A stretch of 64,000 nucleotides of DNA from NCBI GenBank assembly GCA_959023295.1, contig CAUFBM010000005.1, forward strand, positions 1-64,000, in the 5' to 3' direction. This DNA comes from an uncultured Collinsella sp. (GTDB lineage: Bacteria > Actinomycetota > Coriobacteriia > Coriobacteriales > Coriobacteriaceae). Below are positions 8,886 through 17,948 of this stretch, in pieces. The position numbers and the translations under genes are program-made. The notes beneath the pieces were generated by a model. It was given only the letters and a program-made list of their open reading frames with translations. It was not told where the DNA came from and ran no database searches. The first letter of the stretch is position 1; each line of letters begins with the position of its first letter.

Positions 8886-9887
8886 CTAGTAGTAGGCCCA
8901 CATGGCTTCGACTTCGTTGAGGACCTCTACGACGCCCCAGCGACGGGCGCTGCGGCTGGCCGAGTTGGGGTCGTAGACGCCAATCTGGCTGGCATCGTCG
9001 ATGCCGTAGAGCACGATGTAGTGGCCTACGTTGGTAAACGTACCGGGGCGCACTGCGGCGATAACGGGCGCACCCGAGCGAAGTGCTTGGGTAATCGATT
9101 CGCGATCGTTATAGAGCTGTGTTCCGTTGAGTCCCAGCTGCCACGCACCGCCTGTCATAAACGACCACTCGGTGGCACCAGTGGGGGCGTAGTTGCCGGC
9201 TTCGGCCAGTGCGCATATATCGACCGGCGTCTTATCGGCGTGGCCAGTCTTAAAGATATAGACCATGGTGAGACAAGTGGGGCCGCAAGCGTTTTCGCGA
9301 ATAGTGCCGCCGGCATAGGGCAGCTCCGACCATGCGGGGTCAATTTGGTAGATGTGGGGCATGGTGCCGGCCTGCCATTGCGAGCGTGGGGTCGAGAACG
9401 CAAAGGAGTAACCGGGCGCGACGGGAGCTTTAAGCAGCTTGTCCTCGGCAGTGGGCTCAAGACCGGCTGATCCGTGGGAGATACAGGATCCCAAAAACAC
9501 AAAGACGAGGCAGGCGGCAATGGAGCAAAGCGCAAGGCGTAGGCGGCGGGCTGGAAGCGCGTGGCTTGTGGTGTGCGACGCGGGGCGAGGGGCGGAATTG
9601 CCGCGATTGCGTTGAGGTCGCGAAAAGGAGCGCTTAACGTAGTAGTCGGTCGTACGGCGATCGTAGCGGCGCGGCTGCGATGTGTCGGTCTGGCGTTGGC
9701 GCGTGCTCGTACTCACGCGGTCTGACTGCTGCGCGGTACGGCTCTGTTGCCGCGAAGAAGCCCCGGTCTGCACTTGGGGGCGCTGCGGGTTGTCGTTGTC
9801 GGAGGTGCTTCTGGGCGTTGGCGTGGTACGGCCGGCAAGGCGCACGCTTTGTGGCCGTTGGTCGCCGTCATTGTATCCGTATGCCAT
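8886..9887 (-). CDS. Membrane-anchored C39-like cysteine peptidase
   Basis: This 333-residue protein has a hydrophilic N-terminal part rich in Arg, Gln, Ser and Thr (about residues 1-105). One membrane segment follows, LALCSIAACLVFVFLGSCIS, and then a C39-like domain. The likely catalytic residues are the Cys in ENACGPTCLT, the His in VGHYIVLYG and the Asp/Asn of VYDPNSAS. The ATG start is preferred over a GTG nine bases upstream because AAGGTG lies at good spacing before it. The domain probably faces outward, acting as a cell-surface peptidase or peptidase-like protein. The substrate is unknown, and no bacteriocin or ABC transporter gene lies next to it. Confidence 0.7.
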   Translation of the reverse strand: MAYGYNDGDQRPQSVRLAGRTTPTPRSTSDNDNPQRPQVQTGASSRQQSRTAQQSDRVSTSTRQRQTDTSQPRRYDRRTTDYYVKRSFSRPQRNRGNSAPRPASHTTSHALPARRLRLALCSIAACLVFVFLGSCISHGSAGLEPTAEDKLLKAPVAPGYSFAFSTPRSQWQAGTMPHIYQIDPAWSELPYAGGTIRENACGPTCLTMVYIFKTGHADKTPVDICALAEAGNYAPTGATEWSFMTGGAWQLGLNGTQLYNDRESITQALRSGAPVIAAVRPGTFTNVGHYIVLYGIDDASQIGVYDPNSASRSARRWGVVEVLNEVEAMWAYY

Positions 9888-10051
9888 TTGAATCACCTTG
9901 CCTCATGTGTAACTTGTCTATCCTACATAAAAAGATGCACGACACATGGGTATGTGCGCCAAAAGCCTGATAAATGGTATGAACGTTGCCGCGCCGCGCG
10001 CCAAGCGTCACGGCAACAGGTATCCAAAAGCAGACAAGATGAAAGCGTTCA

Positions 10052-10222
10052 GGACGAATGGCGTCTCCCGCCGTTCGTCCCAAAAACGGCGCCGCTCGTT
10101 TTGCAGTTCTGCCTTCGGTCGAGCCACAAGCGGCGCTGCTGTGCCAAGGCCGTATTGTAAAGCCACGAAATAAAAGCGCGCGGCAAAACAGACCGCGCAA
10201 GGGGTGACGCCAAAGAGGCGTC
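10052..10222 (+). promoter_or_regulatory. Structured leader upstream of the APC permease
   Basis: The 356-base gap before the permease carries several hairpins. One has a 12-bp stem, GGACGAATGGCG with CGCCGTTCGTCC at 10052-10080. One pairs GCGCGG with CCGCGC around 10177-10198. One pairs TGACGCC with GGCGTCA at 10204-10222, just ahead of the AAAGGAGGGG ribosome binding site. I do not recognise a known riboswitch or T-box. It may be an attenuator-like leader or repeat-derived DNA. Confidence 0.35.
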
Positions 10223-10243
10223 AATAAGGAAAGGAGGGGAACA

Positions 10244-11695
10244 ATGGCGGACAAGAACGCAGAAGTTGCAGTCGAAGGTAACGGCGGCATGAAGAAAACG
10301 CTTTCGCTCTGGAACTTCTTCACCATCGGTTTCGGTGCCATCATCGGTACCGGTTGGGTTCTGCAGGTCGGCGACTGGATGGTCGTGGGCGGCGGTCCCG
10401 TTCCCGCTATGATCGCATTCCTCTTGGGTGCAATCTTCCTCGTGCCCGTCGGAGCTGTTTTCGGTGAGCTCACGGCTGCTATCCCCATCTCGGGCGGCAT
10501 CGTCGAGTATGTCGATCGTAGCTTTGGCCGTACGATGAGCTACATCACCGGCTGGCTCTTGGCCCTGGGCAACGGCATCCTGTGCCCGTGGGAGGCCATC
10601 GCCATCTCGACCCTCGTGTCCGAGATGTTCGGCAGCCTGCCCGGCCTTGAGTGGCTGCGCGCCGTCAAGCTCTACACCATCCTGGGCGCCGACGTTTACC
10701 TGTTCCCGACGCTGATCGCGCTCGGCTTTGCAACCTACGTCATCTTCCTCAACTTCCGCGGTGCCAGCTCGGCCGCCAAGCTGCAGGCCTTCCTGACCAA
10801 GGCCCTGCTCTGCGGCATGCTGCTCGCCATGGGCGTCTCGCTGTTCACCGGCTCGCCGGACAACGCCATGCCCGTGTTCTCCCAGGTCACCGGTGCTGGC
10901 GGCGGCAAGCCCGCTACCGAGGGCACCAGTCTGTTCGCAGGCATCGTTTCGGTCCTGGTTCTGACCCCGTTCTTCTACGCCGGCTTCGACACCATTCCTC
11001 AGCAGGCTGAGGAAGCAGCCGAGGGCCTCAACTGGAACAAGTTCGGCAAGATCATCTCCTTGGCCCTGCTGGCCGCCGGCGGCTTCTACATGGTCTGCAT
11101 CTACTCGTTCGGCACCATCCTCGACTGGCATGAGTTTGTTAAGAGCCCGGTTCCCGCGCTTGCCTGCCTCAAGGGCATCAACATGCTCCTGTACCTGGCC
11201 ATGCTCGTCATCGCCACGCTTGGACCCATGGGCCCGATGAACTCCTTCTACGGCGCCACGAGCCGCATCATGCTCGCCATGGGCCGCAAGGGCCAGCTGC
11301 CCGAGAAGTTCGCCGAGGTCGATCCCAAGTCCGGTGCTCCCAAGCTCGCCTGCGTCGTTCTGGGCGTCATCACCGTCGTCGGTCCGTTCCTGGGCAAGAA
11401 CATGCTCATCCCTCTGACCAACGTGTCCGCTCTCGCCTTCATCTTCTCCTGCGGCATGGTCGCCCTTGCTTGCCTGCGTATGCGCTTCACCGAGCCCGAC
11501 CTGCCTCGTCCCTACGAGGTGCCCGGCGGCAAGTTTGGCATCAGCCTCGCTATCGTTGCCTGCGGCACCATCATTGGCCTGCTCGTGATCCCGTTCTCTC
11601 CCGCCTCCCTCAACATGGTGGAGTGGAGCATCGTGATCGGCTGGCTGGCTGTTGGCCTGGCCCTCATGGCTTTCACCAATTCCCGCAAAAAATAA
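10244..11695 (+). CDS. APC-family amino acid permease
   Basis: This 483-residue protein has about 12 membrane segments and the APC-superfamily N-terminal signature around residues 20-45 (FFTIGFGAIIGTGWV). It should be a secondary amino acid transporter in the cytoplasmic membrane. AAAGGAGGGG is a strong ribosome binding site for the ATG. It sits directly upstream of a putative amidohydrolase, so the pair may import and hydrolyse the same compound, for example a dipeptide or an amino acid derivative. The substrate cannot be read from sequence alone. Confidence 0.82.
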   Translation: MADKNAEVAVEGNGGMKKTLSLWNFFTIGFGAIIGTGWVLQVGDWMVVGGGPVPAMIAFLLGAIFLVPVGAVFGELTAAIPISGGIVEYVDRSFGRTMSYITGWLLALGNGILCPWEAIAISTLVSEMFGSLPGLEWLRAVKLYTILGADVYLFPTLIALGFATYVIFLNFRGASSAAKLQAFLTKALLCGMLLAMGVSLFTGSPDNAMPVFSQVTGAGGGKPATEGTSLFAGIVSVLVLTPFFYAGFDTIPQQAEEAAEGLNWNKFGKIISLALLAAGGFYMVCIYSFGTILDWHEFVKSPVPALACLKGINMLLYLAMLVIATLGPMGPMNSFYGATSRIMLAMGRKGQLPEKFAEVDPKSGAPKLACVVLGVITVVGPFLGKNMLIPLTNVSALAFIFSCGMVALACLRMRFTEPDLPRPYEVPGGKFGISLAIVACGTIIGLLVIPFSPASLNMVEWSIVIGWLAVGLALMAFTNSRKK

Positions 11696-11826
11696 CGCCG
11701 AGCCGGGGCGGATCGGGTGCGCGGAGCCCTCTCTCCCGCGCACCGAACCCGGCACCACTTGGGTAGTTTTGTGAGGCCTTAACCCAACGCGGCCTCGCCC
11801 ACTATATGGATCCATAAGGAGGAACC

Positions 11827-13104
11827 ATGTCCACTAAGTACGCAATCGTTGGCGGCAAGCTCATCGACGGTACCGGTGCCGAGCCGGTCGAGAACTCCCT
11901 CGTTCTCGTCGACGACAACGGCAAGATCGAGTATGCCGGTGCTATGCAGGACCTTCCCGAGGGCGTTGAGGCCATCGACGCCGCCGGCAAGACCGTCCTT
12001 CCCGGCCTGATTGACACCCACCTGCACTTCTCGGGCAACCTGACCGACGATGACACCGACTGGGTCATGCAGCCGCTCCTCGAGAAGCAGGCCGTCGCCG
12101 TCAAGCAGGCCTACGACTGCCTCACCCACGGTCTCACCACCGTCTGCGAGATCGGTCGCTTTGGTATCCAGATCCGCGACTGCATCGACAAGGGCGTCTT
12201 CAAGGGCCCGCGCGTTCTGGCCACCGGCCTTGGCTTCTGCCGCGTTGCCGGCCACGGCGACTCCCACCACTGCAGCCAGGAGCTCAACAAGGAATCGCAC
12301 CCCTGGGGCGATCAGGTCGACGGTCCTTGGGATCTGCGCAAGGCCGTCCGTCGTCGCCTGCGTGAGAACCCCGATGCCATCAAGATCTGGGCTACCGGTG
12401 GCGGCATCTGGCGCTGGGACTCCGGCCGCGACCAGCACTACTGCTCCGAGGAGATCCAGGCCGTGATCGAAGAGGCCAAGTTGGTCGGCATCCCCGTGTG
12501 GAGCCACTGCTACAACAACCACGCCGCTGCCTACGATTCCGTCCGCTTTGGCTGCGAGCAGCTGATCCACGGCTTCGATATCGATGAGCGCACCATGGAC
12601 CTCATGGCCGAGCAGGGCACCTTCTTCACCCCGACGATCGCCTTCCTGCCCACCTGGTACGCCACCTATCCGCCCGTCTACGTCCCCGAGCTGCACGACA
12701 AGTACGAGGGCACCCTGGTCGAGAAGGAGCTGCAGCGCAACTACGACTGCCTGCGCGAGGCCAAGAAGCGCGGCGTCGTCATGACGATCGGCTCCGACTC
12801 CTTCTCCTTCGTCACCCCGTACGGCACCTGCTCCATCGAGGAGATGTACGAGTTCGTCGACAAGATCGGCTTCACCCCGGTCGAGACCATCACCTGCGCC
12901 ACCCTCAACGGTGCCAAGATGTGCCACATCGAGGACGAGACCGGTTCCATCGAGGCCGGCAAGTGCGCCGACCTGCTGGTCGTCAACGGTGACGTCGCCG
13001 CTGACATTCACGTGCTCAACACCGACAACATGGACGTCATCATGAAGGACGGCTGGATCGTCGAGGCTGGCACCTTTGGCGAGGCTAACAAATACAGCGC
13101 CTAA
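11827..13104 (+). CDS. Metal-dependent amidohydrolase
   Basis: This 425-residue protein of the amidohydrolase superfamily has the first metal-binding motif DTHLHFSG (His65, His67). A later HCYNNHAAAY block and the GSDSFSF aspartate motif near residue 320 are also visible. The terminal LINGxxxDG-like module reads LLVVNGDVAAD. It resembles imidazolonepropionase/prolidase-like amidohydrolases that hydrolyse cyclic amides or dipeptides. AAGGAGGAACC precedes the ATG. A GC-rich hairpin (GGTGCGCGG with CCGCGCACC) without a clear T-run lies between it and the permease, so cotranscription is likely but not certain. Confidence 0.82.
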   Translation: MSTKYAIVGGKLIDGTGAEPVENSLVLVDDNGKIEYAGAMQDLPEGVEAIDAAGKTVLPGLIDTHLHFSGNLTDDDTDWVMQPLLEKQAVAVKQAYDCLTHGLTTVCEIGRFGIQIRDCIDKGVFKGPRVLATGLGFCRVAGHGDSHHCSQELNKESHPWGDQVDGPWDLRKAVRRRLRENPDAIKIWATGGGIWRWDSGRDQHYCSEEIQAVIEEAKLVGIPVWSHCYNNHAAAYDSVRFGCEQLIHGFDIDERTMDLMAEQGTFFTPTIAFLPTWYATYPPVYVPELHDKYEGTLVEKELQRNYDCLREAKKRGVVMTIGSDSFSFVTPYGTCSIEEMYEFVDKIGFTPVETITCATLNGAKMCHIEDETGSIEAGKCADLLVVNGDVAADIHVLNTDNMDVIMKDGWIVEAGTFGEANKYSA

Positions 13105-13161
13105 GATACCGTTTGTCGATGGCTGGATGTAAAACACAGTTTTTGATTGCATAATGCAATG

Positions 13162-13188
13162 GAGAGGGTCGCTTGCGGCCCTCTTTAT
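13162..13188 (+). terminator. Terminator after the amidohydrolase
   Basis: A short stem, AGAGGGTC with GGCCCTCT, and a small loop are followed by a T-rich run. It lies about 60 bases after the stop codon. Confidence 0.6.
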
Positions 13189-13215
13189 TGCTATGGGTGC
13201 GGTAGATAAAAGGGG

Positions 13216-14607
13216 ATGACGGTGGATTTAAACAGGCTGATTCTGGGCAAGAGCTACAACTCTACCAAGGTCTTTCGTACCGCTCAGCATGTGGTTCAAG
13301 CCATCTTGCTCGGTATTGTCGTTCCGCTGCTTATCCTGCTGCTCATCTGGGATCTAACCGATAATCCCAATCCCGTTCCGGCCGTTGTCGTCATTGCCGG
13401 CTTGGTCATGCTGTGCTTCTTCTTCTCGTACGTCTTTGTCGTTCCCGACGACCTCACATCGAGCGCTACCGACCGCACGCTCGCCATCGCGTCGAAAATA
13501 TTCGCCTACACGTCGCGCGGCCTTACGCCCGAAGCTGCCCTGGGCGCCTCTAAGATCATCCTGTCCGAAACCATCGCCTCTGCCATCTGCTTTACCGACG
13601 GCAAGCAGGTGTTGGCAAGCTGGGGCGAGGACTCGGCAAAATGCCCCGCGGGCACCCCGGTGGTGCTGCGGACCACGCTCAATGTGATCAACAGCGGTGA
13701 GCAAAGCGTGTTCTCGCGCGATGCCTCGACCGAGACAGGTGGCTACTTTCCGCGCCTGCGCGCCGGTATTGTCGCACCGCTTACCGTGCGCGGGCATTGC
13801 GTGGGCACGCTCGAGCTGTATTATCCCCGTCTGAGCAGCATCGATATGCGCCAGACGGCGCTTGCCTCGGGCTTTGCCGACCTCATTTCCACGCAGCTTG
13901 CGAGCTTTGAGCTCGAGCGTCAGGACGAGCTTACGGCCCGCGTGGAGCTGCGCGCCTTGCAATCGCAGGTCGATCCTCATTTTCTATTCAATACCATCAG
14001 CACGATTGTGTCGCTCGTTCGAACCGAGCCCGACAAGGCGCGATCGCTGCTGATCGACTTTTCCAACTACTATCGTCAGACGCTTTCTGATTCCGATACC
14101 CTCACAACGCTCGAGCACGAGGTGGAACAGGGCACTCGCTATATCAATCTTATGCAGGCTCGTTATGGCGACGGCCGTCTGCGCGTCTCGGTCGATATCG
14201 ACTTTGAGGTGCGCGATTGCATGGTGCCGCCGTTTATCTTGCAGCCGTTGCTCGAAAACTGCATCAAGCACGCGCAGCGCGAGACCGAGCCGCTTTCTAT
14301 TCATGTTAGGGCTTTCGAGACCGATGACGGTTTGGAGATCATCGTCGAGGACGACGGCATCGGTATGAGCAAAGAGGTCTGCGCGCATCTGTTTGAGCGA
14401 CATCGCCGAGAGGAGCCCGAGAGCATTACCGCCGACGGCTCCGTCAAGCGAGGTTGCGGCCTGGCGCTCTTCAACGTGCTTCAGCGCATCCATTTCTTTT
14501 ACGGAGAAGATTCCGGCATGCGCGTGAAGTCCCAGGAGGGCGTGGGAACGCAGGTCATCGTCGAGCTGAACGGCGAGCCGCATGAGCCGGCGCCGTTGAC
14601 GGCGTAG
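13216..14607 (+). CDS. LytS-type sensor histidine kinase (pair 1)
   Basis: This 463-residue protein has two N-terminal membrane segments (about residues 28-48 and 54-75). A GAF-like sensor region lies around residues 90-230, followed by a His_kinase (LytS/YpdA) domain. The phospho-accepting histidine is probably His255 in DPHFLFN. The ATP-binding domain shows LQPLLENCIKHA and VEDDGIGMS. It should autophosphorylate and pass phosphate to the LytTR regulator encoded 38 bases downstream. It is a paralogue of the kinase at 19133-20476; both share the segment LASGFA(D/E)(L/I)(I/L)STQLA and the same domain order. The signal is unknown. Confidence 0.88.
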   Translation: MTVDLNRLILGKSYNSTKVFRTAQHVVQAILLGIVVPLLILLLIWDLTDNPNPVPAVVVIAGLVMLCFFFSYVFVVPDDLTSSATDRTLAIASKIFAYTSRGLTPEAALGASKIILSETIASAICFTDGKQVLASWGEDSAKCPAGTPVVLRTTLNVINSGEQSVFSRDASTETGGYFPRLRAGIVAPLTVRGHCVGTLELYYPRLSSIDMRQTALASGFADLISTQLASFELERQDELTARVELRALQSQVDPHFLFNTISTIVSLVRTEPDKARSLLIDFSNYYRQTLSDSDTLTTLEHEVEQGTRYINLMQARYGDGRLRVSVDIDFEVRDCMVPPFILQPLLENCIKHAQRETEPLSIHVRAFETDDGLEIIVEDDGIGMSKEVCAHLFERHRREEPESITADGSVKRGCGLALFNVLQRIHFFYGEDSGMRVKSQEGVGTQVIVELNGEPHEPAPLTA

Positions 14608-14645
14608 CACGCGGTTGGATTGAGAGAAAAAGAGGGGAAGCACAT

Positions 14646-15380
14646 ATGTCCGAAGGCTGGAACATCTTGGTGGTTGATGACGAGCCCCCAATTAGGGCTG
14701 AGCTACGCTATCTGTTGGAAAAGGATACGCGTGTGGGTCAGATTGCCGAGGCGGGCAATGTCACCGAAGCCGTGGAGTCGATTCTGTCGAACAAGCCCGA
14801 CGTGTTGTTTTTAGACATTACCATGCCCGGTCGCTCGGGAATTGAGCTTGCCGAGACGCTGCAGAACTTAAAGACGCCGCCGGTCGTGGTGTTTGTGACG
14901 GCATTTGCCGAGTATGCGGCTGATGCCTATAACCTCGATGCCGTCGATTATGTCGTCAAGCCGGTTGAGGACGCACGCCTGTCAAAGGCACTCGACAAGA
15001 TCGAGGCGGCCTTGGGTGTCCGTCGTGTTATCCACGCTCCGCGCCAGCCTTTGCGTCTGACGGTGGACCGCGGGGGCAAAAAGGTGTTCATCCCCGTGGC
15101 GGATGTCTGCTACTTTGAGGCGCGCGCCGATTTTTGCAACGCCATCTGCGCCGAGGGAACGTACCTGATCAATGAGTCGATCTCTTCGCTCGAGCGTCGC
15201 TTGGACTCCGAGGGCTTTATTCGCGTTCATCGCAGCTACCTGGTCAATTTGGAAGACGTGCACAATGTTGAGATCGGCTCCACGGGGCTGATGGAGCTCA
15301 GGCTCGACCGCGTGAGTTCGACGGTGCCCGTGTCCCGCCGTCGCGCTGCCGAGGTTAAAGCACACTTGGGGCTTGCGTAG
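14646..15380 (+). CDS. LytTR-family response regulator (pair 1)
   Basis: This 244-residue response regulator has an N-terminal receiver domain with the acidic pair D11/D12, phospho-acceptor Asp57 in LFLDITMPG, and Lys in VVKPVE. The C-terminal LytTR DNA-binding domain spans about residues 140-240 and includes FIRVHRSYLVNL. It pairs with the kinase directly upstream. LytTR regulators bind direct repeats near target promoters. Targets are not evident, but the metal-dependent phospholipase-like gene follows closely. Confidence 0.9.
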   Translation: MSEGWNILVVDDEPPIRAELRYLLEKDTRVGQIAEAGNVTEAVESILSNKPDVLFLDITMPGRSGIELAETLQNLKTPPVVVFVTAFAEYAADAYNLDAVDYVVKPVEDARLSKALDKIEAALGVRRVIHAPRQPLRLTVDRGGKKVFIPVADVCYFEARADFCNAICAEGTYLINESISSLERRLDSEGFIRVHRSYLVNLEDVHNVEIGSTGLMELRLDRVSSTVPVSRRRAAEVKAHLGLA

Positions 15381-15472
15381 ACGGTCTGCGTGCTGTCGTT
15401 TACCATCGCAGGTTTGGCATGGGCGCGCGGTGGGCATAATGGGTGGCATCGAATGAAATCGAAAGGATCATT

Positions 15473-16417
15473 ATGCCCGCGCTTATCACCCATCATCTGT
15501 TTGGCGAGGAAAGCATCGACCGTCTTCCGCAGGGCGTCATCGCGTCCGACGAGGAGCGCATCGCTTTTATCTTGGGCAACCAAGGCCCCGACCCGTTTTT
15601 CTTTCACATTCTGACACCGCGTGTTTCCGACTGCACGCTGCTGGCGCAGGTCATGCATCGGTCGCGCATGTCTCGCCAGTTCGCGTGCCTGCGCGACGGC
15701 GTGTCGCATCTGCTGCCGCGCGACGCCAGCTTGGGTCGCGCCTTTGCGCTGGGCCTGCTGTCTCATTACGTGCTCGACCGCAACGCCCATCCCTTTGTCT
15801 ATGAGCAACAGTTTGGCATCGTGGAGTCCGATTCAGAGCTTGAGGATTCGAGCAGTCAGGTCCATGCCGTGATCGAGAGCGACCTGGATGTACTGATGCT
15901 GCAGCTTAAACGCGATGGCGCTACGGTCGACGATTACCCGCCGGCGGGCGAGATCGTCACCACCGATCGCATCAATCGCGTTGCCGGCGTGCTGATGAGC
16001 TATGTTGCCGGACGCGTGTACGGCATTGACATTCCGGCGGGGGAGTACGGTGCCGCCGTTGCCAATATGCAGCGACTTTACCGCGCGATTGAGCCGGCTG
16101 GCTCCGTAAAGACGCGCGCGATCTCGTTGGTTGAGGGCTTGGTGCACGACTACTCGCTGCTCGACGGCCTTGCCCATCGCGTGACGACGGAGCTGCCCGA
16201 GCGCACCGGTAACCTGGGCCACTTGGCATGGAAGAACCCCTTTACCGATGAAGTCTCGACCGAGAGCTTCCCCGAGGTCTTTGACCGCGCGCTGCTCGAT
16301 TACGAGTGCACGGTTGCCCGCTTTATCGAGACCGGCGATATGGAAGCCGTGACCAACCATGTCAATTACAGCGGTCGCGTGCTCAATGTCGATGAGGAGT
16401 TCGACCGCGAGGAATAG
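15473..16417 (+). CDS. Zinc-dependent phospholipase C-like protein
   Basis: This 314-residue protein resembles the zinc-dependent phospholipase C/S1-P1 nuclease-like family. It has ITHHLFGE at the N-terminus, a GLLSHYVLDRNAHPF block near residue 90 and HAVIESDLD near residue 135, which together would supply metal ligands. No signal peptide is visible, so it is probably cytoplasmic and its true substrate is uncertain. The start at MPALITHH is chosen for AAAGGATC before it. The first potential start 30 bases upstream has no such site. Confidence 0.7.
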   Translation: MPALITHHLFGEESIDRLPQGVIASDEERIAFILGNQGPDPFFFHILTPRVSDCTLLAQVMHRSRMSRQFACLRDGVSHLLPRDASLGRAFALGLLSHYVLDRNAHPFVYEQQFGIVESDSELEDSSSQVHAVIESDLDVLMLQLKRDGATVDDYPPAGEIVTTDRINRVAGVLMSYVAGRVYGIDIPAGEYGAAVANMQRLYRAIEPAGSVKTRAISLVEGLVHDYSLLDGLAHRVTTELPERTGNLGHLAWKNPFTDEVSTESFPEVFDRALLDYECTVARFIETGDMEAVTNHVNYSGRVLNVDEEFDREE

Positions 16418-16518
16418 GGCCCGTGAGTGCCCCTTTGCCGAATCCTTACCGGCGCCTCTGGACAATTGGGGTACGATGAACTAACTGCATATCGGGCGAA
16501 TACGAAAGGGCCCTGTCC

Positions 16519-17778
16519 ATGAAATACACCAAGCTCGAGCGTAACTGGGTTATGTACGATGTGGGCAATTCGGCCCTCGTGTTGCTCAATACCTCGGTGG
16601 TGCCCATCTACTTTAACGCCATCAATACCGGTGCTTCCTCGGCAGACCTGGTGGTCGCTTGGGGCAACGCGCAGACGATTGCCTCGCTGGTCATTGCCAT
16701 GCTCATGCCCATTCTGGGCGCGCTTGCCGATTACGCCGGCAACAAGATCAAGTTCTTCTTGGGCTTCTTCCTCACGGGCCTGGTTCTTTGCCTGGCGCAG
16801 GCTATCCCAATGTCCGCCATGGCATTTTTGACCGTGTACGTGCTGTGCACCATCGGCCTTAACTCTTCTATGACGTTCTACGACGCCATGCTGCCCGACA
16901 TTACCACCGACGAGCGCATGGACGCCGTGTCCAGCTCGGGCTATGCCTGGGGCTACATCGGTTCCACCGTGCCGTTCATCATCTGCCTGGCGCTCATCAT
17001 GGGTGGCCCCGCTCTTGGCGTCCCCACCATGCTGGCAACGCGTCTGTCGTTTATCATCACTGGTGCCTGGTGGCTCATCTTTACCCTGCCGCTCATTCGC
17101 ACCTATAAGCAAAAGTACGGTCGCGAGCGCGGTCCCGAGGACACCATCGGCCACATCGTGGGCGGTGTGTTCTCCGAGGTCGGACACACCATGCGCGAGA
17201 TCGCCCACAACAAGACCGTGCTGGTCTATATGATTGCGTTCTTCTTCTATATCGATGGCGTTCATACGGTCATTTCCATGGCCACCAGTTACGGCTCGGC
17301 TTTGGGTATCGATTCGACGCAGCTGGTCCTGGCGCTGCTCGTTACGCAGTTCGTGGCCTTCCCGTCCGCCATCATATACGGCAAGCTCGCCGGCCGCGTG
17401 GGCACGCTCAACATGATTCTGGTGGCCGTCGCCGCCTACATGGGCATTGTGCTGTTTGCCGCGTTCTTCCTAAAGACCGCCTTTGAGTTCTGGGTGCTTG
17501 CCATTATGGTTGGCCTGTTCCAGGGTGGCGTGCAGGCGCTCAGCCGGAGCTACTTTGGCCGCATTATCCCTAAGGAAAAATCCAACGAGTACTACGGCTT
17601 CTTTGACATCTTTGGTCGTTATGCAAGCGTCATGGGCACCTTCCTTGTGTCGGTCGTCACCTCGCTGACCGGCAACCCGTCGCTGGGCGTCCTTTCCATT
17701 GGCGTGCTGCTGATCGTTGGCTTTATGCTGCTGGTTCGCCTGTCCCGCATGACTCGGGCGGCGGAGCATGCCGCATAG
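16519..17778 (+). CDS. UMF1-type MFS transporter
   Basis: This 419-residue protein has about 12 membrane segments. The N-terminus (NWVMYDVGNSALVLLNT) is typical of the UMF1/Atg22-like branch of the major facilitator superfamily, whose bacterial members are putative amino acid or drug exporters. The motif GNKIKFFLGFFLTG follows segment 2. A ribosome binding site CGAAAGGG lies before the ATG. It is a single gene between the two sensor kinase pairs. Substrate unknown. Confidence 0.8.
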   Translation: MKYTKLERNWVMYDVGNSALVLLNTSVVPIYFNAINTGASSADLVVAWGNAQTIASLVIAMLMPILGALADYAGNKIKFFLGFFLTGLVLCLAQAIPMSAMAFLTVYVLCTIGLNSSMTFYDAMLPDITTDERMDAVSSSGYAWGYIGSTVPFIICLALIMGGPALGVPTMLATRLSFIITGAWWLIFTLPLIRTYKQKYGRERGPEDTIGHIVGGVFSEVGHTMREIAHNKTVLVYMIAFFFYIDGVHTVISMATSYGSALGIDSTQLVLALLVTQFVAFPSAIIYGKLAGRVGTLNMILVAVAAYMGIVLFAAFFLKTAFEFWVLAIMVGLFQGGVQALSRSYFGRIIPKEKSNEYYGFFDIFGRYASVMGTFLVSVVTSLTGNPSLGVLSIGVLLIVGFMLLVRLSRMTRAAEHAA

Positions 17779-17892
17779 GAGCGAGCGGCTATTGTGCCTG
17801 TCCACGGTACTCTTTTGGGGTTATCCGCAATAAACATTGCGACTTGCGAGCAATGATTTGCCCAAGTGGGTATGATGGAATCAGCTAGGTCG

Positions 17893-17928
17893 CGGGGCGT
17901 CGCCTGTGTTTGGCGGCGCCCCGTTTTT
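17893..17928 (+). terminator. Terminator hairpin upstream of the glycosyltransferase
   Basis: A 12-bp GC stem (CGGGGCGTCGCC with GGCGGCGCCCCG) is followed by TTTTT. It ends only about 20 bases before the glycosyltransferase start. It could end the transporter transcript or act as an attenuator for the next operon. Confidence 0.75.
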
Positions 17929-17948
17929 GTGTTGCAGGGAGGGAAGGC

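Noticed and set aside
10052..10222. T-box or known riboswitch before the APC permease
   Set aside because: I found no T-box AGGGTGGNACCGCG-like sequence and no recognisable conserved core. Only plain hairpins are visible.
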